Positions 7,782 to 16,345 of a stretch of DNA of 28,039 bases are shown here, in pieces. The stretch is from Verrucomicrobiota bacterium. Its GTDB lineage: Bacteria > Verrucomicrobiota > Verrucomicrobiia > Verrucomicrobiales > Verrucomicrobiaceae. The position numbers were made by a program, and so were the translations under genes. The notes beneath the pieces were generated by a model. That model had not been told where the DNA came from. It searched no databases and saw only the letters and a list, made by a program, of their open reading frames with translations. The stretch's first letter is position 1. Every line of letters begins with the position of its first letter. Where the stretch lies: NCBI GenBank assembly GCA_021413535.1, contig JAIOQF010000047.1, positions 1-28,039 of the forward strand, written 5' to 3'.

Positions 7782-8177
7782 TCAGGGGAGCGCAATTTGT
7801 CCGTCTGCGGGCAACGGGGGCGGCATACCGGGCAGCATGGCACGCCGGCGAATTTTGTTAAAGACGTAGAGATTGAACAAGTGCATCACACCGAGCACCA
7901 GGGTGACGGTGCCGACTTTGACGCTTGTCTCTTCAATGACTCCGGTCAAATCGGCAGGCCGGGCTCCGTTCCGAATGTAAAGGCCGACGAAGCCGAGGTT
8001 GATAAGGTAGAAACCGACAACCAGGAGATGGTTGACAGAGTCCGCCAGATCCTTGTTTCCGTGGAAGCTGTCCACGAGGAACACGCGGCCGTTTTTGTGC
8101 AGGGTTTTGGCCACCCAGACTGTCAGCGGAATGCAGAGAGCCAGGTAGCCCAGATGGGTGATGAGGATGGGATTCAT
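7782..8177 (-). CDS. Small integral membrane protein, unknown function
   Basis: Not recognised as a named family. From ATG 8177 the protein has 131 residues with three probable transmembrane helices (about 5-24, 49-67 and 87-108). A polar loop between helices 1 and 2 contains VDSFHGNKDLADSVNH, and the C-terminus is basic then Pro-rich (IRRRAMLPGMPPPLP). The frame is open to 8234, but the extra N-terminus would be encoded by the perfect hairpin at 8179-8208 and looks non-coding, so 8177 is preferred. The DCC oxidoreductase follows 22 bases later, which suggests a membrane partner for thiol chemistry; that link rests only on adjacency. Confidence 0.75.
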   Translation of the reverse strand: MNPILITHLGYLALCIPLTVWVAKTLHKNGRVFLVDSFHGNKDLADSVNHLLVVGFYLINLGFVGLYIRNGARPADLTGVIEETSVKVGTVTLVLGVMHLFNLYVFNKIRRRAMLPGMPPPLPADGQIALP

Positions 8178-8178
8178 T

Positions 8179-8208
8179 TTGTGTTGGCGGGATTTTCCGC
8201 CAACACAA
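8179..8208. repeat. Perfect 12-bp inverted repeat (hairpin) next to a start codon
   Basis: TTGTGTTGGCGG (8179-8190) and its exact complement CCGCCAACACAA (8197-8208) flank a 6-base spacer. On the minus strand the hairpin ends one base before ATG 8177 of the small membrane protein, so in that mRNA it would sit where the ribosome binds. On the plus strand it lies 160 bases upstream of psd. Neither side has a T-run suitable for termination. It could be an operator, a translational control hairpin, or a dispersed palindromic repeat. Confidence 0.8.
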
Positions 8209-8367
8209 CATCGCACCCCGCTAATCGGCGTCAACAGTTATTTCGGTAATTTCCGAAGTAACAGATTATTGAGGGTTTGGCATCGCATGGCCAGGGCCTT
8301 CCGGCTTGTCGCGATCATGATGATGAATGCTGGCGCGATCAGTCTCTCTGCACTTTATTCGGCGTGC

Positions 8368-9264
8368 ATGTCCCTGCCCGTCACCTATTACAACCGTGAA
8401 ACGCTGCTCATTGAAACTGAGGCCATCTATGGCGAGAAATTTCTGCGCTGGGCTTATGAAAAACCTCTGGGCCGGCTCTCGCTCTGGCTGCTGGTGAAGC
8501 GCGCGATTTTTTCCCGCTGGTATGGCTGGCGCATGAACCAACCGAACAGCCGGAACAAGATCGGCCCTTTCATCGCTAAGTATAACATTCGCGAAGACGA
8601 GATGACTGGCGATTGGCAGGACTTCCCAAATTTTAATGCATTTTTCTCCCGCAAGTTGATTCCCGCCGCGCGGCCAATTGTCCCAGAGAACAACGTGGCG
8701 ATTTTCCCGGCAGATGGCCGGCACTTTGCCATCCCGAACATCGCGGAGAACAACGGCATTTTCGTCAAGGGAGTGCGTTTTAATTTGCGCGCCCTGCTGG
8801 GTGATGACGCGCTCGCAGCGCGATTTGCCCAAGGGGCAATGTTAATCTCCCGGCTCTGCCCGGTAGACTATCATCGGTTTCATTTTCCCTGCGCAGGAGT
8901 GCCGGGCGAAGCCAGGCTGATTAGCGGGCCACTCTATTCTGTCAATCCCATCGCGCTACGGGTGCGGCCCTCCATTTTCTGGGAGAATAAAAGGCTGATA
9001 ACCCGGCACCAAACTCCCCAATGGGGCGAAGTGCTCTTGATTGAAGTAGGGGCGACCTGCGTCGGAACGGTGCAACAAACTTATCGTCCGGGCGTGCATG
9101 CCGAGAAAGGAACGGAGAAGGGGCTGTTCCTTTTTGGCGGCTCCTGTGTCATCACTATTTTCGAGCCCGGACGTGCGCAGTTTAGTGATGATCTCCTCGA
9201 AAACAGCGGCCAGGGACGCGAGGTCTATGCCTTGATGGGTGATGTGGCTGCGGAACTGAGATAG
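8368..9264 (+). CDS. psd: Phosphatidylserine decarboxylase proenzyme
   Basis: Converts phosphatidylserine to phosphatidylethanolamine at the inner membrane with a self-generated pyruvoyl group. From ATG 8368 the product has 298 residues and starts MSLPVTYYNRETLL, matching the start of the roughly 295-residue bacterial Psd form (YYNR...E..YGEKFLRW). Family blocks follow: FNAFFSRKLIPAARPI, FPADGR, KGVRFNLRALLGD, CPVDYHRFHFP, LYSVNPIALR, EVGATCVGTV, and FGGSC with Ser259 as the expected self-cleavage residue (alpha chain 259-298). GGST is the usual form, so Cys after the Ser is a mild variant. The frame is open back to 8158, but that part overlaps the hairpin and divergent gene and has no family similarity. 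It uses CDP-DAG-derived lipid, so it is functionally linked to the cdsA in this window. Confidence 0.93.
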   Translation: MSLPVTYYNRETLLIETEAIYGEKFLRWAYEKPLGRLSLWLLVKRAIFSRWYGWRMNQPNSRNKIGPFIAKYNIREDEMTGDWQDFPNFNAFFSRKLIPAARPIVPENNVAIFPADGRHFAIPNIAENNGIFVKGVRFNLRALLGDDALAARFAQGAMLISRLCPVDYHRFHFPCAGVPGEARLISGPLYSVNPIALRVRPSIFWENKRLITRHQTPQWGEVLLIEVGATCVGTVQQTYRPGVHAEKGTEKGLFLFGGSCVITIFEPGRAQFSDDLLENSGQGREVYALMGDVAAELR

Positions 9265-9299
9265 TTTACCGGCGCGTTGAGAGAATGATGATTATAAAA

Positions 9300-9329
9300 A
9301 AGGCCGCACCATTTCTGCAGGGCGGCCTT
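9300..9329. terminator. Bidirectional rho-independent terminator between psd and the small convergent gene
   Basis: An 8-bp perfect stem, AAGGCCGC (9300-9307) / GCGGCCTT (9322-9329), encloses a 14-base loop. On the minus strand it is followed by TTTTTATAAT, a good U-tract for the gene ending at 9361. On the plus strand TTCTTGAATTT follows, serving psd, which ends at 9264. Confidence 0.8.
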
Positions 9330-9360
9330 CTTGAATTTATTTGAGATGGCGAACAAAAGC

Positions 9361-9681
9361 TCAGCGGGCATTCGCAGCCGCTTCGGCCCGGGCCAGCACA
9401 TTGGCGCTGGAGGCTTTCTCCAGTCCTTTGAGGCCGCGATAGGCCTTGGCATTTTTTTGAACCAAGCCGCGCCCAACAAGGTTTTGCAGCTTTTCGTAAG
9501 CCCGCAGGCGGAGCATTTCTTCGCCGCCGCTGACGGCATTTTTCAGCTTCAGCTTTTCATATACCAGACCGAACAACGCATTAAACTCGTGGGTCTTTCC
9601 ACTGGAGAGCACATTGACCAGTTCATCGGTCACATGATCTGGAACTCTACGAAAAAAGCGCGTCTTTCTTGCGGCAGTCAT
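9361..9681 (-). CDS. Small hypothetical protein, basic and helical
   Basis: Not recognised. The 106-residue product from ATG 9681 (a GTG at 9699 would add six residues) is mostly helical and Lys/Arg-rich, with no signal peptide or membrane segment. Its central part (VTDELVNVLSSGKTHEFNAL, LRLRAYEKLQNLVGRGLVQK) has the spacing of a winged-helix or small DNA-binding fold, in which LVGRGLVQK would form a wing, but this is only a guess from pattern. It ends in an Ala-rich segment. It stands alone, with its own terminator at 9300-9329 and a 65-base AT-rich upstream region, which supports a real gene. Confidence 0.65.
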   Translation of the reverse strand: MTAARKTRFFRRVPDHVTDELVNVLSSGKTHEFNALFGLVYEKLKLKNAVSGGEEMLRLRAYEKLQNLVGRGLVQKNAKAYRGLKGLEKASSANVLARAEAAANAR

Positions 9682-9763
9682 AGAGGGTAAAACTAGCACA
9701 AATCTGCTATTTGGCTAAGAATTTATGCAAAATTGGTTGGTGCCAGGATCGGCCCAGGCCAGT

Positions 9764-10480
9764 TCAACTTACGGGCGGCTGGCCTTGCACGACTTGGGTG
9801 CCGGCGATCAGATCATGAATGCAGCGGCGGTCATCACGGAAGATGAAACAGATGTCCACCAACGAGTAGATCGGCCCGAGCACAGGCACGGCACCGATCA
9901 AACCGTTGACAAACGCCCGGAGCAGAATGGTCTTTACTCCGCCGGGATTGGCCCCCTCAGGGTGGGTGACGATCCGAATGCTCATGAGCTTCTTGCCGAT
10001 CGTCTGTCCACGAGTGGCCAGCAGGATCAGATTGTAAATCACCAACCCAATAAACAAGACTACAGACAGGCCGATCAAACCTATCACGACGGGTGAAAAA
10101 TTGGGCTCACCGTTGCTTTCCGCGTTACTCGACAGGATGAACAAGCCAATAAAAAGCGGGATCATGAGAGCCACCCCAATCACACCATCAAGAATCACAG
10201 CCAATAGTCTGCTGCCCAATGACGCCAACTGGAGGCCGTTCACCGTGTTGTTCGGAATGATGTTCGTCTGCGGTGGAGCATACGGATTCATCGGGGTTGC
10301 ACTCGTGAAAACAGGCGGCGGGGTCGATGAAAATTTCAATCCGAGCGGTTGCCATTCGGCCATGCCCTCGGTCCAGCACAAATCTGAACTTGAGAACTCG
10401 TTGAGCTGCAGTTTGGAGCGCACTTCATCCTCGCTGAAGATTCCAGCCTGCTGTCCGTTTCGGGCGATGTGGTATTGCAT
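9764..10480 (-). CDS. GYF_2 + RDD domain membrane protein
   Basis: A 238-residue protein of unknown cellular role. Residues 2-48 form a GYF_2 (DUF4339) domain, YHIARNGQQAGIFSEDEV...DLCWTEGMAEWQPL, usually a protein-protein interaction module. A Pro-rich linker follows, then an RDD membrane domain (about 85-233) with the characteristic SRLLAVILDGVIG (Arg and Asp in helix 1), three to four hydrophobic segments, TRGQTIGKKLMSIRIV, and a C-terminal RDDRRCIHDLIAGTQVV. The frame is open back to 11005, but the upstream part is antisense-like shadow of the CPBP gene. ATG 10480 (MQYHIARNG) matches the normal domain start; ATG 10519 would add MLYHISAEKRHTP, which looks like a partial duplication of the same start. 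Confidence 0.88.
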   Translation of the reverse strand: MQYHIARNGQQAGIFSEDEVRSKLQLNEFSSSDLCWTEGMAEWQPLGLKFSSTPPPVFTSATPMNPYAPPQTNIIPNNTVNGLQLASLGSRLLAVILDGVIGVALMIPLFIGLFILSSNAESNGEPNFSPVVIGLIGLSVVLFIGLVIYNLILLATRGQTIGKKLMSIRIVTHPEGANPGGVKTILLRAFVNGLIGAVPVLGPIYSLVDICFIFRDDRRCIHDLIAGTQVVQGQPPVS

Positions 10481-10587
10481 GGGAGTGTGCCGTTTCTCGG
10501 CGGAGATGTGATATAGCATGGGAGTGCTCGGCAGAAATGTGTAACTAAGGGCACAATATTGTCCAGCCACTTCTTTCCGAAGCGAAG

Positions 10588-11859
10588 TCACATCGCGACC
10601 AGCAGCAGCACCGACACCAACCCATTGTTCAGCGCGTGTGCCGCCATCGGTGCGATCAAGCTCCCACGAGTCAATCGCAGCGTGGACATCGTAAGCGCGA
10701 TGACCATGATCGGCGGCACACCGGCCCAGCCTTGGGGATGAATCACGGCAAACACAAACGCACTCACCACCGCACCTACGAACCAACGCGAAATCGAAGA
10801 CAGTCCTGGAAAAAGCAGTCCGCGAAACATCGTCTCCTCCACCAGCGGAGCCCACACAACAGCGAGCACCACGATACCCCACCGCGCGAACCCAGGCTGC
10901 CCCAACTCCTCCACGATCGGATGCGTTGGAGAATCTCCGGTCCATTGGGCTATCAACTGCGCCAGCCACACCGACGCCGCCAGTAAAGGCAATCCCGTGA
11001 TCCAACCAATCACACCAGCACGCACTTCACGGAACACACCTGCCCCACGATGAAAGCCCAGCGCTTGCTGCCACACTTTTTTCTCCATTCCGCGCCACCT
11101 TGGCCAAAAAATCGCCAGAATCACAAACGCCAGCGCCACGCCATAGAAGACTGCGCTCGGCCAGCCCGGAAGTGCTTCATGCAAAGTAGAAAGCAGGATC
11201 GTGTAAGCAAAGAGGTAAATGGCAAACGCTTCCACCAACAATGATCCCCGCCGCGAGTCCAATCGCTGCACCAAGGTCGGCACACCGACACGATACCAAC
11301 GCACGAGCGTCATAATCAACAGCACCGCACCCAGAATCAGGGCGACCAAGCCACCGAAGGTGATCGCGCCAATGGCCGTGACTGTTCGTATCGCTTCGAC
11401 GCGCAGTGTCTGCCAGCCCGGTTCCGTCCAGCCCGTTGCTTGCGCGCGTGCCAGCCGCGCCACCCAGCCATGACGTTGTTCAAAATATTCCCAATGCTCT
11501 TGCGAAATCTTCGCCCCCTCATTCTCCAACAGTCGAAGAATCGCCAAGTCCCCCTTCAACTCCGGCTCACGTTTGACCAGGGCGTCGGTCAGCTTCTCAT
11601 CAGCCCACGTATCTCGCAGCACACCGACCACAATGGCTGATCGAAATTCATCAATAGGCTTTTGCCTCGCTTGATTAACGACTCGAATCAACGAATCAGC
11701 CGTTAGCTTCTGTTGTGTGCCCGACAGCTTGATGAGTTCACGGCAACCAATCACATAACGAGTCAGCATGTTCGTCATGGGGTTCGGTTTGATCACCCCC
11801 GCAGCTCTTTCTATTTTTTGCCGCAGTCCATTCATCCCCAGCACAAACCCCACGCACAT
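10588..11859 (-). CDS. CPBP family intramembrane glutamic endopeptidase
   Basis: A 423-residue multi-span membrane protein of the CPBP/Abi (CAAX protease and bacteriocin-processing) family. The C-terminal domain has the catalytic EETMFR (341-346), FAVIH (370-374) and HALNN (408-412) motifs. The N-terminal half holds a soluble helical segment (about 30-155) followed by a membrane span (about 160-190). Substrate is unknown; relatives cleave prenylated or membrane peptides. The start is uncertain. ATG 11859 is the first canonical codon, but the same frame is open for nine more codons with hydrophobic FVALLTIV and no ATG or GTG, back to the TGA that ends sufE. The first helix would therefore be slightly short. 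Same strand as sufE, 30 bases downstream. Confidence 0.88.
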   Translation of the reverse strand: MCVGFVLGMNGLRQKIERAAGVIKPNPMTNMLTRYVIGCRELIKLSGTQQKLTADSLIRVVNQARQKPIDEFRSAIVVGVLRDTWADEKLTDALVKREPELKGDLAILRLLENEGAKISQEHWEYFEQRHGWVARLARAQATGWTEPGWQTLRVEAIRTVTAIGAITFGGLVALILGAVLLIMTLVRWYRVGVPTLVQRLDSRRGSLLVEAFAIYLFAYTILLSTLHEALPGWPSAVFYGVALAFVILAIFWPRWRGMEKKVWQQALGFHRGAGVFREVRAGVIGWITGLPLLAASVWLAQLIAQWTGDSPTHPIVEELGQPGFARWGIVVLAVVWAPLVEETMFRGLLFPGLSSISRWFVGAVVSAFVFAVIHPQGWAGVPPIMVIALTMSTLRLTRGSLIAPMAAHALNNGLVSVLLLVAM

Positions 11860-11889
11860 AACGATCGTCAGCAGGGCGACGAAGCGGCA

Positions 11890-12360
11890 TCAGATTGCGC
11901 CATTGATTCCCTCGCGTTTGAGAGTTTCCTGCACCGCGGCTTTCATGCGATTGAGCACATAATAAACAGTCTGGCTCCGCTGTCGCACCAGGTCAGCTCC
12001 AATGATTCGAGAAACAAAATCTTCGGGCACATTGAGCACCTCCTGAAGCATCGTTCCGTTCAGTCCCCGGCACAGGATGGTCGCCATCGCTCGAGTCAGG
12101 GTCTGCACCTTCGGACCCAAGGTGATCGCAAAATGGGCGCAGCCACCATCTTCCACCCGCAGAAAAATCCCCACGGTGTCGGTGCACTCCTCATCCTTGC
12201 GCACATCCTCCAATTCAAACTTTTCTCCTTCACGCGGCTCCTGCTTCTTGGCTTGTTCCGCCAGCAGCAGCAGATTTTCCCGGCGCTCCTGCTCTGACAG
12301 GTGCTCAAAAAAATCGATCAACTTTTGCAAAGGGACGGGATACATGGGCCGGATCATCAT
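11890..12360 (-). CDS. sufE: SufE-like cysteine desulfuration protein
   Basis: SufE accepts persulfide sulfur from a cysteine desulfurase (SufS) and passes it on for Fe-S cluster assembly. The 156-residue product has the SufE/NifU-like core: LIDFFEHLSEQERRENLLLL, the loop DEECTDTVGIFL with Cys59 in the place of the active-site Cys, then HFAITLGPKVQTLTRAMATI and LNGTMLQEVLNVP, with a C-terminal helix SQTVYYVLNRMKAAV. No sufS lies next to it here. ATG 12360 follows the TGA of the pseudouridine synthase directly, so translation is probably coupled; a second ATG lies at 12357. Confidence 0.82.
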   Translation of the reverse strand: MMIRPMYPVPLQKLIDFFEHLSEQERRENLLLLAEQAKKQEPREGEKFELEDVRKDEECTDTVGIFLRVEDGGCAHFAITLGPKVQTLTRAMATILCRGLNGTMLQEVLNVPEDFVSRIIGADLVRQRSQTVYYVLNRMKAAVQETLKREGINGAI

Positions 12361-13158
12361 TCACCGGCTGCGCTGTTTGGCAAGACTGCCGCCTTCAACA
12401 AAATCGCGCATCTCTGCCGCCAGCGGCGCTTCCCAAGCCAGGTTTCCCAGCGCATCCTCCACCTCCATGCGCTGCGAATGCAGCGCCTGCCGCGACAGCA
12501 GCAGCTTCTTTTCCAGCGCGGGCGTCCATCCGGTCTTGATGAATTCCAAATAACACGATTCATCGCCGCCGTAGATTTTGTCACCCACCACGGGGAATCC
12601 AAGATGCTCCAGATGCACGCGAATCTGATGCATGCGGCCAGTATGCGGTTTCGCCTCCATCAGCGTAAAAGGCATGCGCATATGGTCCACGTTTCGCTCA
12701 AATCTACGTAAAACGCGGAAGCCCGTCGTGCAGGGTGCGCCGTCTTGATGCACCATCTGCTTCACCCAGACGCGTGATTCCCTGACATCGCCCGCGCGCA
12801 GGATCGGCGCATCCAGATTGTGCGTTTCCCACTCCGGCCAGCCGCGCACGATGGCCTGATAAGTTTTCGCACATTGCCGGCGCATCATCGCCTTGCCAAA
12901 GCGCCGCGCGGTCTCGGCATTTTTCGCCACCAGCACCACGCCGCTGGTTTCACGATCAAGCCGGTTGATGAGCGAGACCTGCCCGCCGTTGATGATTTCA
13001 TAACTGAGCATGGCGCGCAATCCGTCCCACAAGGTCAGCCCGGCGTCCGTGGGCTTGCTGGGATGAATTTGCAAGGGTGCCGGCTTGTCCACCACGATCC
13101 AGTCTTCGGTCTCGTCGAGGATGGTAAAATTAAAGTGACTGGCGCTGGGCCGGCTCAT
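12361..13158 (-). CDS. RluA-family RNA pseudouridine synthase
   Basis: Isomerises uridine to pseudouridine in rRNA or tRNA. The 265-residue protein has the family blocks ILDETEDWIVVDKPAPLQIHP, RLDRETSG (66-73, with Asp68 as the catalytic residue) and PHTGRMHQIRVHLEHLGFPV...GDKIYG. The common HRLD reads NRLD. There is no S4 RNA-binding domain, so it is the short RluA/TruC type rather than RluD proper; the target site cannot be told from sequence. It ends immediately before sufE (TGA then ATG) and starts 39 bases after the glycosyltransferase stop, in the same minus-strand run. Confidence 0.92.
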   Translation of the reverse strand: MSRPSASHFNFTILDETEDWIVVDKPAPLQIHPSKPTDAGLTLWDGLRAMLSYEIINGGQVSLINRLDRETSGVVLVAKNAETARRFGKAMMRRQCAKTYQAIVRGWPEWETHNLDAPILRAGDVRESRVWVKQMVHQDGAPCTTGFRVLRRFERNVDHMRMPFTLMEAKPHTGRMHQIRVHLEHLGFPVVGDKIYGGDESCYLEFIKTGWTPALEKKLLLSRQALHSQRMEVEDALGNLAWEAPLAAEMRDFVEGGSLAKQRSR

Positions 13159-13197
13159 CGGAGTTCAACGATCCCGCATCGATAGGTTCGTGGCACC

Positions 13198-14463
13198 TCA
13201 CACCAGGCTGCGCCGAAGTTCGTAGCAGCCCCTGGATCCGAGGATCTCGCCGATTCTCAGCCAGAGATTGCTCGCGCAGGCATCACGCAGCCAGAGCATT
13301 TTCTCGATGGGCTTTTTGCCACGATTGCTCACCAGCGGATGGCAGGCCCCCAGCAGCAATCCGAGACGAACCCAGTAAGAGCGCAACATCTTGTGGCGAT
13401 AGCGGCAGAGACGATCCAGCGCCTCGCGATCGCCCTTGGACAGCTCATACTCAGCACCCAGGTCTTCCAGCCGCCTTTGCAGCGATGCGGTGGTGTTAAG
13501 CGAAGGTGCGCCGCGGCGCGAGCTGGTCAGCTCTTTGTTGGGAAACTCATTAAATTCGATCGCTGGCATGCCCGCGGACAGTGCGGCGATTTCATCCTCG
13601 CTGCATTTCCCCACCAGCTGGGCCACGGCCACTTGAAACAGGCCGGCATGAAAGCTGGAAATATTGTCCCACGAACTGCGGACGAAGGCATAGAACCTCT
13701 TGCGCAGCTCAGGGGAGGTGCGCAGCCGCGCGGCGTTGTTCCGGTAAAAGTCCAGATGCATCCGGATCATCTCGCGCATGAGCGGCTCCGGACGGGTGGA
13801 AATCGTATTGCTGCCGTGCACGCGATATTCCAGATGAACCTCAGGACACACCATGAGCTGGTTCTCCAGCATCGCAGTGGCGAAAAAATAGTAGTCGTGA
13901 TTGAAACGATACGGACGGAATGGATTCGCCCGCAGATAATCCGTGCGCGCCAGAATATTGCTCGTCGTCGCCACGAAGTTTGCCTGGCCAAGCCACTCCG
14001 GCAATTCAGCATCGGCATGATTGCCCAGGTTCCATGCACCGTGAAACCAGCGCGAACGCGGAGCATCCTGCGACAGCACCACGCCGTTATCACCGAGAAC
14101 ATGCAGTCCGGTGACGATGACGGCCTGGCCGGGGCGCTGCCGGGCAGCCTCGAGGCAGTATTCGAGCCGCTGTGGCAGATAGCGGTCGTCAGAATTCAAA
14201 ATCGCCACCCAGTCACAGTCGGTCGCGGCGAGTTCCACCAGCCGGTTGATCGTTGCGTGGGCGCCAATATTTTCCTGCGCGTAAACTTCCACACCGCGAC
14301 TGGCGAACACCTGCAAAACCTCCAGCGAATTGTCCTTCGATCCGTCATCCACCACGATCACCCGGTCCGGCTTGCGCGTCTGCCCCAGTGCGGACTCCAG
14401 CGCCTCGCCCACAAATCGGGCATGATTGTAACAGGGTATGACGATGGCGACTCGCTCAAGCAT
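13198..14463 (-). CDS. Glycosyltransferase family 2
   Basis: A 421-residue protein with an N-terminal GT-A fold: VAIVIPCYNHARFVGEALES at the start, DDGS (39-42), and the metal-binding NSDD (90-93, the DxD equivalent). HDYYF around residue 190 is in the position of the catalytic-base region. The C-terminal 180 residues are helical and amphipathic, without clear membrane spans, ending in a basic segment. The likely role is sugar transfer for an exopolysaccharide or O-antigen-like glycan; donor and acceptor are unknown. Its ATG overlaps the end of the upstream glycosyltransferase gene by 8 bases, so the two are translationally coupled and probably act on one glycan. Confidence 0.9.
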   Translation of the reverse strand: MLERVAIVIPCYNHARFVGEALESALGQTRKPDRVIVVDDGSKDNSLEVLQVFASRGVEVYAQENIGAHATINRLVELAATDCDWVAILNSDDRYLPQRLEYCLEAARQRPGQAVIVTGLHVLGDNGVVLSQDAPRSRWFHGAWNLGNHADAELPEWLGQANFVATTSNILARTDYLRANPFRPYRFNHDYYFFATAMLENQLMVCPEVHLEYRVHGSNTISTRPEPLMREMIRMHLDFYRNNAARLRTSPELRKRFYAFVRSSWDNISSFHAGLFQVAVAQLVGKCSEDEIAALSAGMPAIEFNEFPNKELTSSRRGAPSLNTTASLQRRLEDLGAEYELSKGDREALDRLCRYRHKMLRSYWVRLGLLLGACHPLVSNRGKKPIEKMLWLRDACASNLWLRIGEILGSRGCYELRRSLV

Positions 14464-16327
14464 TTAGGTTTTGCAGTATTAGCTGAAACCAATCCCGCTC
14501 AAGCTGACTGCGATCTTGCTGCAAAGCCGGCTTCCGTAGCCTCAGCCGCAGCGGTCCGAACCGAAGCTCTCGATGGGTGACAGGTTTGTTTAACGAGAGC
14601 GCATCTTTCGCAAATAATCCAGTGTCGCCGCCAAGTTTTTTATCAGAATTGCTAACCATTTCAAAATCAACCAGCAAGCGCGCCAGCAAGGCGCGACTGG
14701 TCGCCGGCTGCTCCTCGATCGCGGCACTGACACTCATGCCGGTAAGTTTATTCACCAGCCAGACGCAGAGCACCGCGTCCGACCGAAATGCATGCAAATG
14801 CTTCACTCCACGACGAGGCAACGCATCCGCAAGATAAACCGCCCGCCGGGCCTGCTGATAAAACTCTTCTCCAGAAACAGACTCACCCAGAACGCTGCGC
14901 GCCCGCTCCAGCCGATGCCGCAGTCCGGATTGCCGCAGCCAATGTGATTCCAGAACCACCGCATCCGGCAGGAACTCTATTTGATCCAACTGCTGCGCAT
15001 CCGCCTGTCGCATGTTGTCAGAACAAGAGCACGCGATCACTCGCAGCCGCGGCTCATCATGCAACGCGTCGAGCTGCGTTGTCTCGCCATTCCATTGATT
15101 TATCAAATAGACCACGGGCGACTCCGCGCGCCTGTCATCGGACTCTTTGCTATGGAACCGCGAAGCCAGTTGCGGCACCGTCACCTCGATTGAAAAATTC
15201 TTTTCCGCGTGGATGCGCCCCGCTTCGCCCATGGCCTGGCGCCGCGCCGGATTCACTGACAGCTCCATAATCGCATCCGCCAGTGCATGATCATCGCCCG
15301 GCTCCACCAGCAGGCCAGTCTCACCGTGCAACACCATCTCTGGAATGCCTGACACGCGGGTGCTCACGACAGGAAGCCGGCAGGCCATGGCCTCGGTGAT
15401 CACCGTTGGCAAAATATCACAGGCACCCTTGTGATCCACGATGCTCGGCAGCACGAAAACATTAGCCTCCGCCAGTTCCCGCTGAATCTGCCGCTGACTG
15501 CGAACACCCAGCAACGTGACATTCAAAAGCCCATGCGCCGAGATCATCTGCTCCAGATCAACGCGCGCCGGTCCCTCGCCGATGATGCGCGTATCCGTGG
15601 ATACGCCGCGCCGGTTCAGCTCCGTCACGGCATCCAGCAGCACCATGAAACCCTTGAACTCGATCAAACGTCCCACGCTGACGATGCGCAGCACCCCGCC
15701 GCGTTCCGGCTGCGCCCTTGGAAAATCATTGAGCTCGATGCCATTGTAAATCCGAGTGATCTTCGCCGCGCTTTCCGCGCAAATCTGCGCCAGCAAATCA
15801 CACGAGTAATCGCTGACACCAATCACGAACTCCGCCTCGCGCGCCATCTCGCGCAGCAAATCATCACTTCCGAGATCGACCATGAAATCCTGCGCATGAG
15901 CCGTAAAACTGAACGTGAAACCAAGCTTCTTCAGAAAGAGTGCCGTGTGCGTGGCTCGATTGGCAAAGTGAACATGCACGTGCTTCACGCCAAGTTTGCG
16001 CAGCAGCGGCGCGAAGTGCCAGGCATTGCGTGCGCGCATCGCCGCCTTGAACTTGCCGCCGTATTTCGCATCGTGTTCTGCGACCAGCGGCCCCAGTTTG
16101 TCCTGAAACTCCGGCGCCCGCACCTTCGCATCCAGCACCACTCCCGGTGACGGATAGTGCATCTCCGCCTTCAGCCGGTCCAGCCTCTCATGTCGGAAAG
16201 AATCCGGCGGCGGATTAAGCGAGACGATTTCCAGATCAAAACCCAGCGCCTCCAGCGCCAGCATCTCCGAATCACAGAACGTCTGCGAAACGACCGGATA
16301 ACGGCTGTAGAGGTAGGCGAGGCGCAT
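14456..16327 (-). CDS. Glycosyltransferase family 4 with C-terminal extension
   Basis: A 623-residue protein. Residues 1-390 form a GT-B glycosyltransferase of the WcaL/colanic-acid type: MRLAYLYSRYPVVSQTF at the start, VHVHFANRATHTAL (117-130), FTAHAQDF (141-148), GVSDYSCDLL (170-179), VGRLIEFKGF (218-227), and the donor-binding DILPTVITEAMACRLPVVST (304-323). Residues 400-623 are an unusual extra part whose segment 492-541 resembles residues 99-147 (ARRAVYLADALPRRGVKHLH against ARNAWHFAPLLRKLGVKHVH), so it may be a decayed copy of the N-terminal half-domain. It overlaps the GT2 start by 8 bases. The promoter presumably lies in the repeat-rich divergent region 16328-16459. Confidence 0.88.
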   Translation of the reverse strand: MRLAYLYSRYPVVSQTFCDSEMLALEALGFDLEIVSLNPPPDSFRHERLDRLKAEMHYPSPGVVLDAKVRAPEFQDKLGPLVAEHDAKYGGKFKAAMRARNAWHFAPLLRKLGVKHVHVHFANRATHTALFLKKLGFTFSFTAHAQDFMVDLGSDDLLREMAREAEFVIGVSDYSCDLLAQICAESAAKITRIYNGIELNDFPRAQPERGGVLRIVSVGRLIEFKGFMVLLDAVTELNRRGVSTDTRIIGEGPARVDLEQMISAHGLLNVTLLGVRSQRQIQRELAEANVFVLPSIVDHKGACDILPTVITEAMACRLPVVSTRVSGIPEMVLHGETGLLVEPGDDHALADAIMELSVNPARRQAMGEAGRIHAEKNFSIEVTVPQLASRFHSKESDDRRAESPVVYLINQWNGETTQLDALHDEPRLRVIACSCSDNMRQADAQQLDQIEFLPDAVVLESHWLRQSGLRHRLERARSVLGESVSGEEFYQQARRAVYLADALPRRGVKHLHAFRSDAVLCVWLVNKLTGMSVSAAIEEQPATSRALLARLLVDFEMVSNSDKKLGGDTGLFAKDALSLNKPVTHRELRFGPLRLRLRKPALQQDRSQLERDWFQLILQNLNA

Positions 16328-16345
16328 GGTAGGCGGGAGGCTACA

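Noticed and set aside
10481..11005. Long N-terminal extension of the GYF/RDD frame
   Set aside because: Gly/Arg/Cys-rich shadow of the CPBP gene in another frame of the same strand; the recognisable GYF domain starts at 10480.
13339..14580. 413-codon + strand frame opposite the GT2 gene
   Set aside because: Antisense to a glycosyltransferase with intact motifs; no domain recognisable.
15431..16150. 239-codon + strand frame opposite the GT4 gene
   Set aside because: Antisense shadow; no recognisable motif, Arg/His/Gln-rich.
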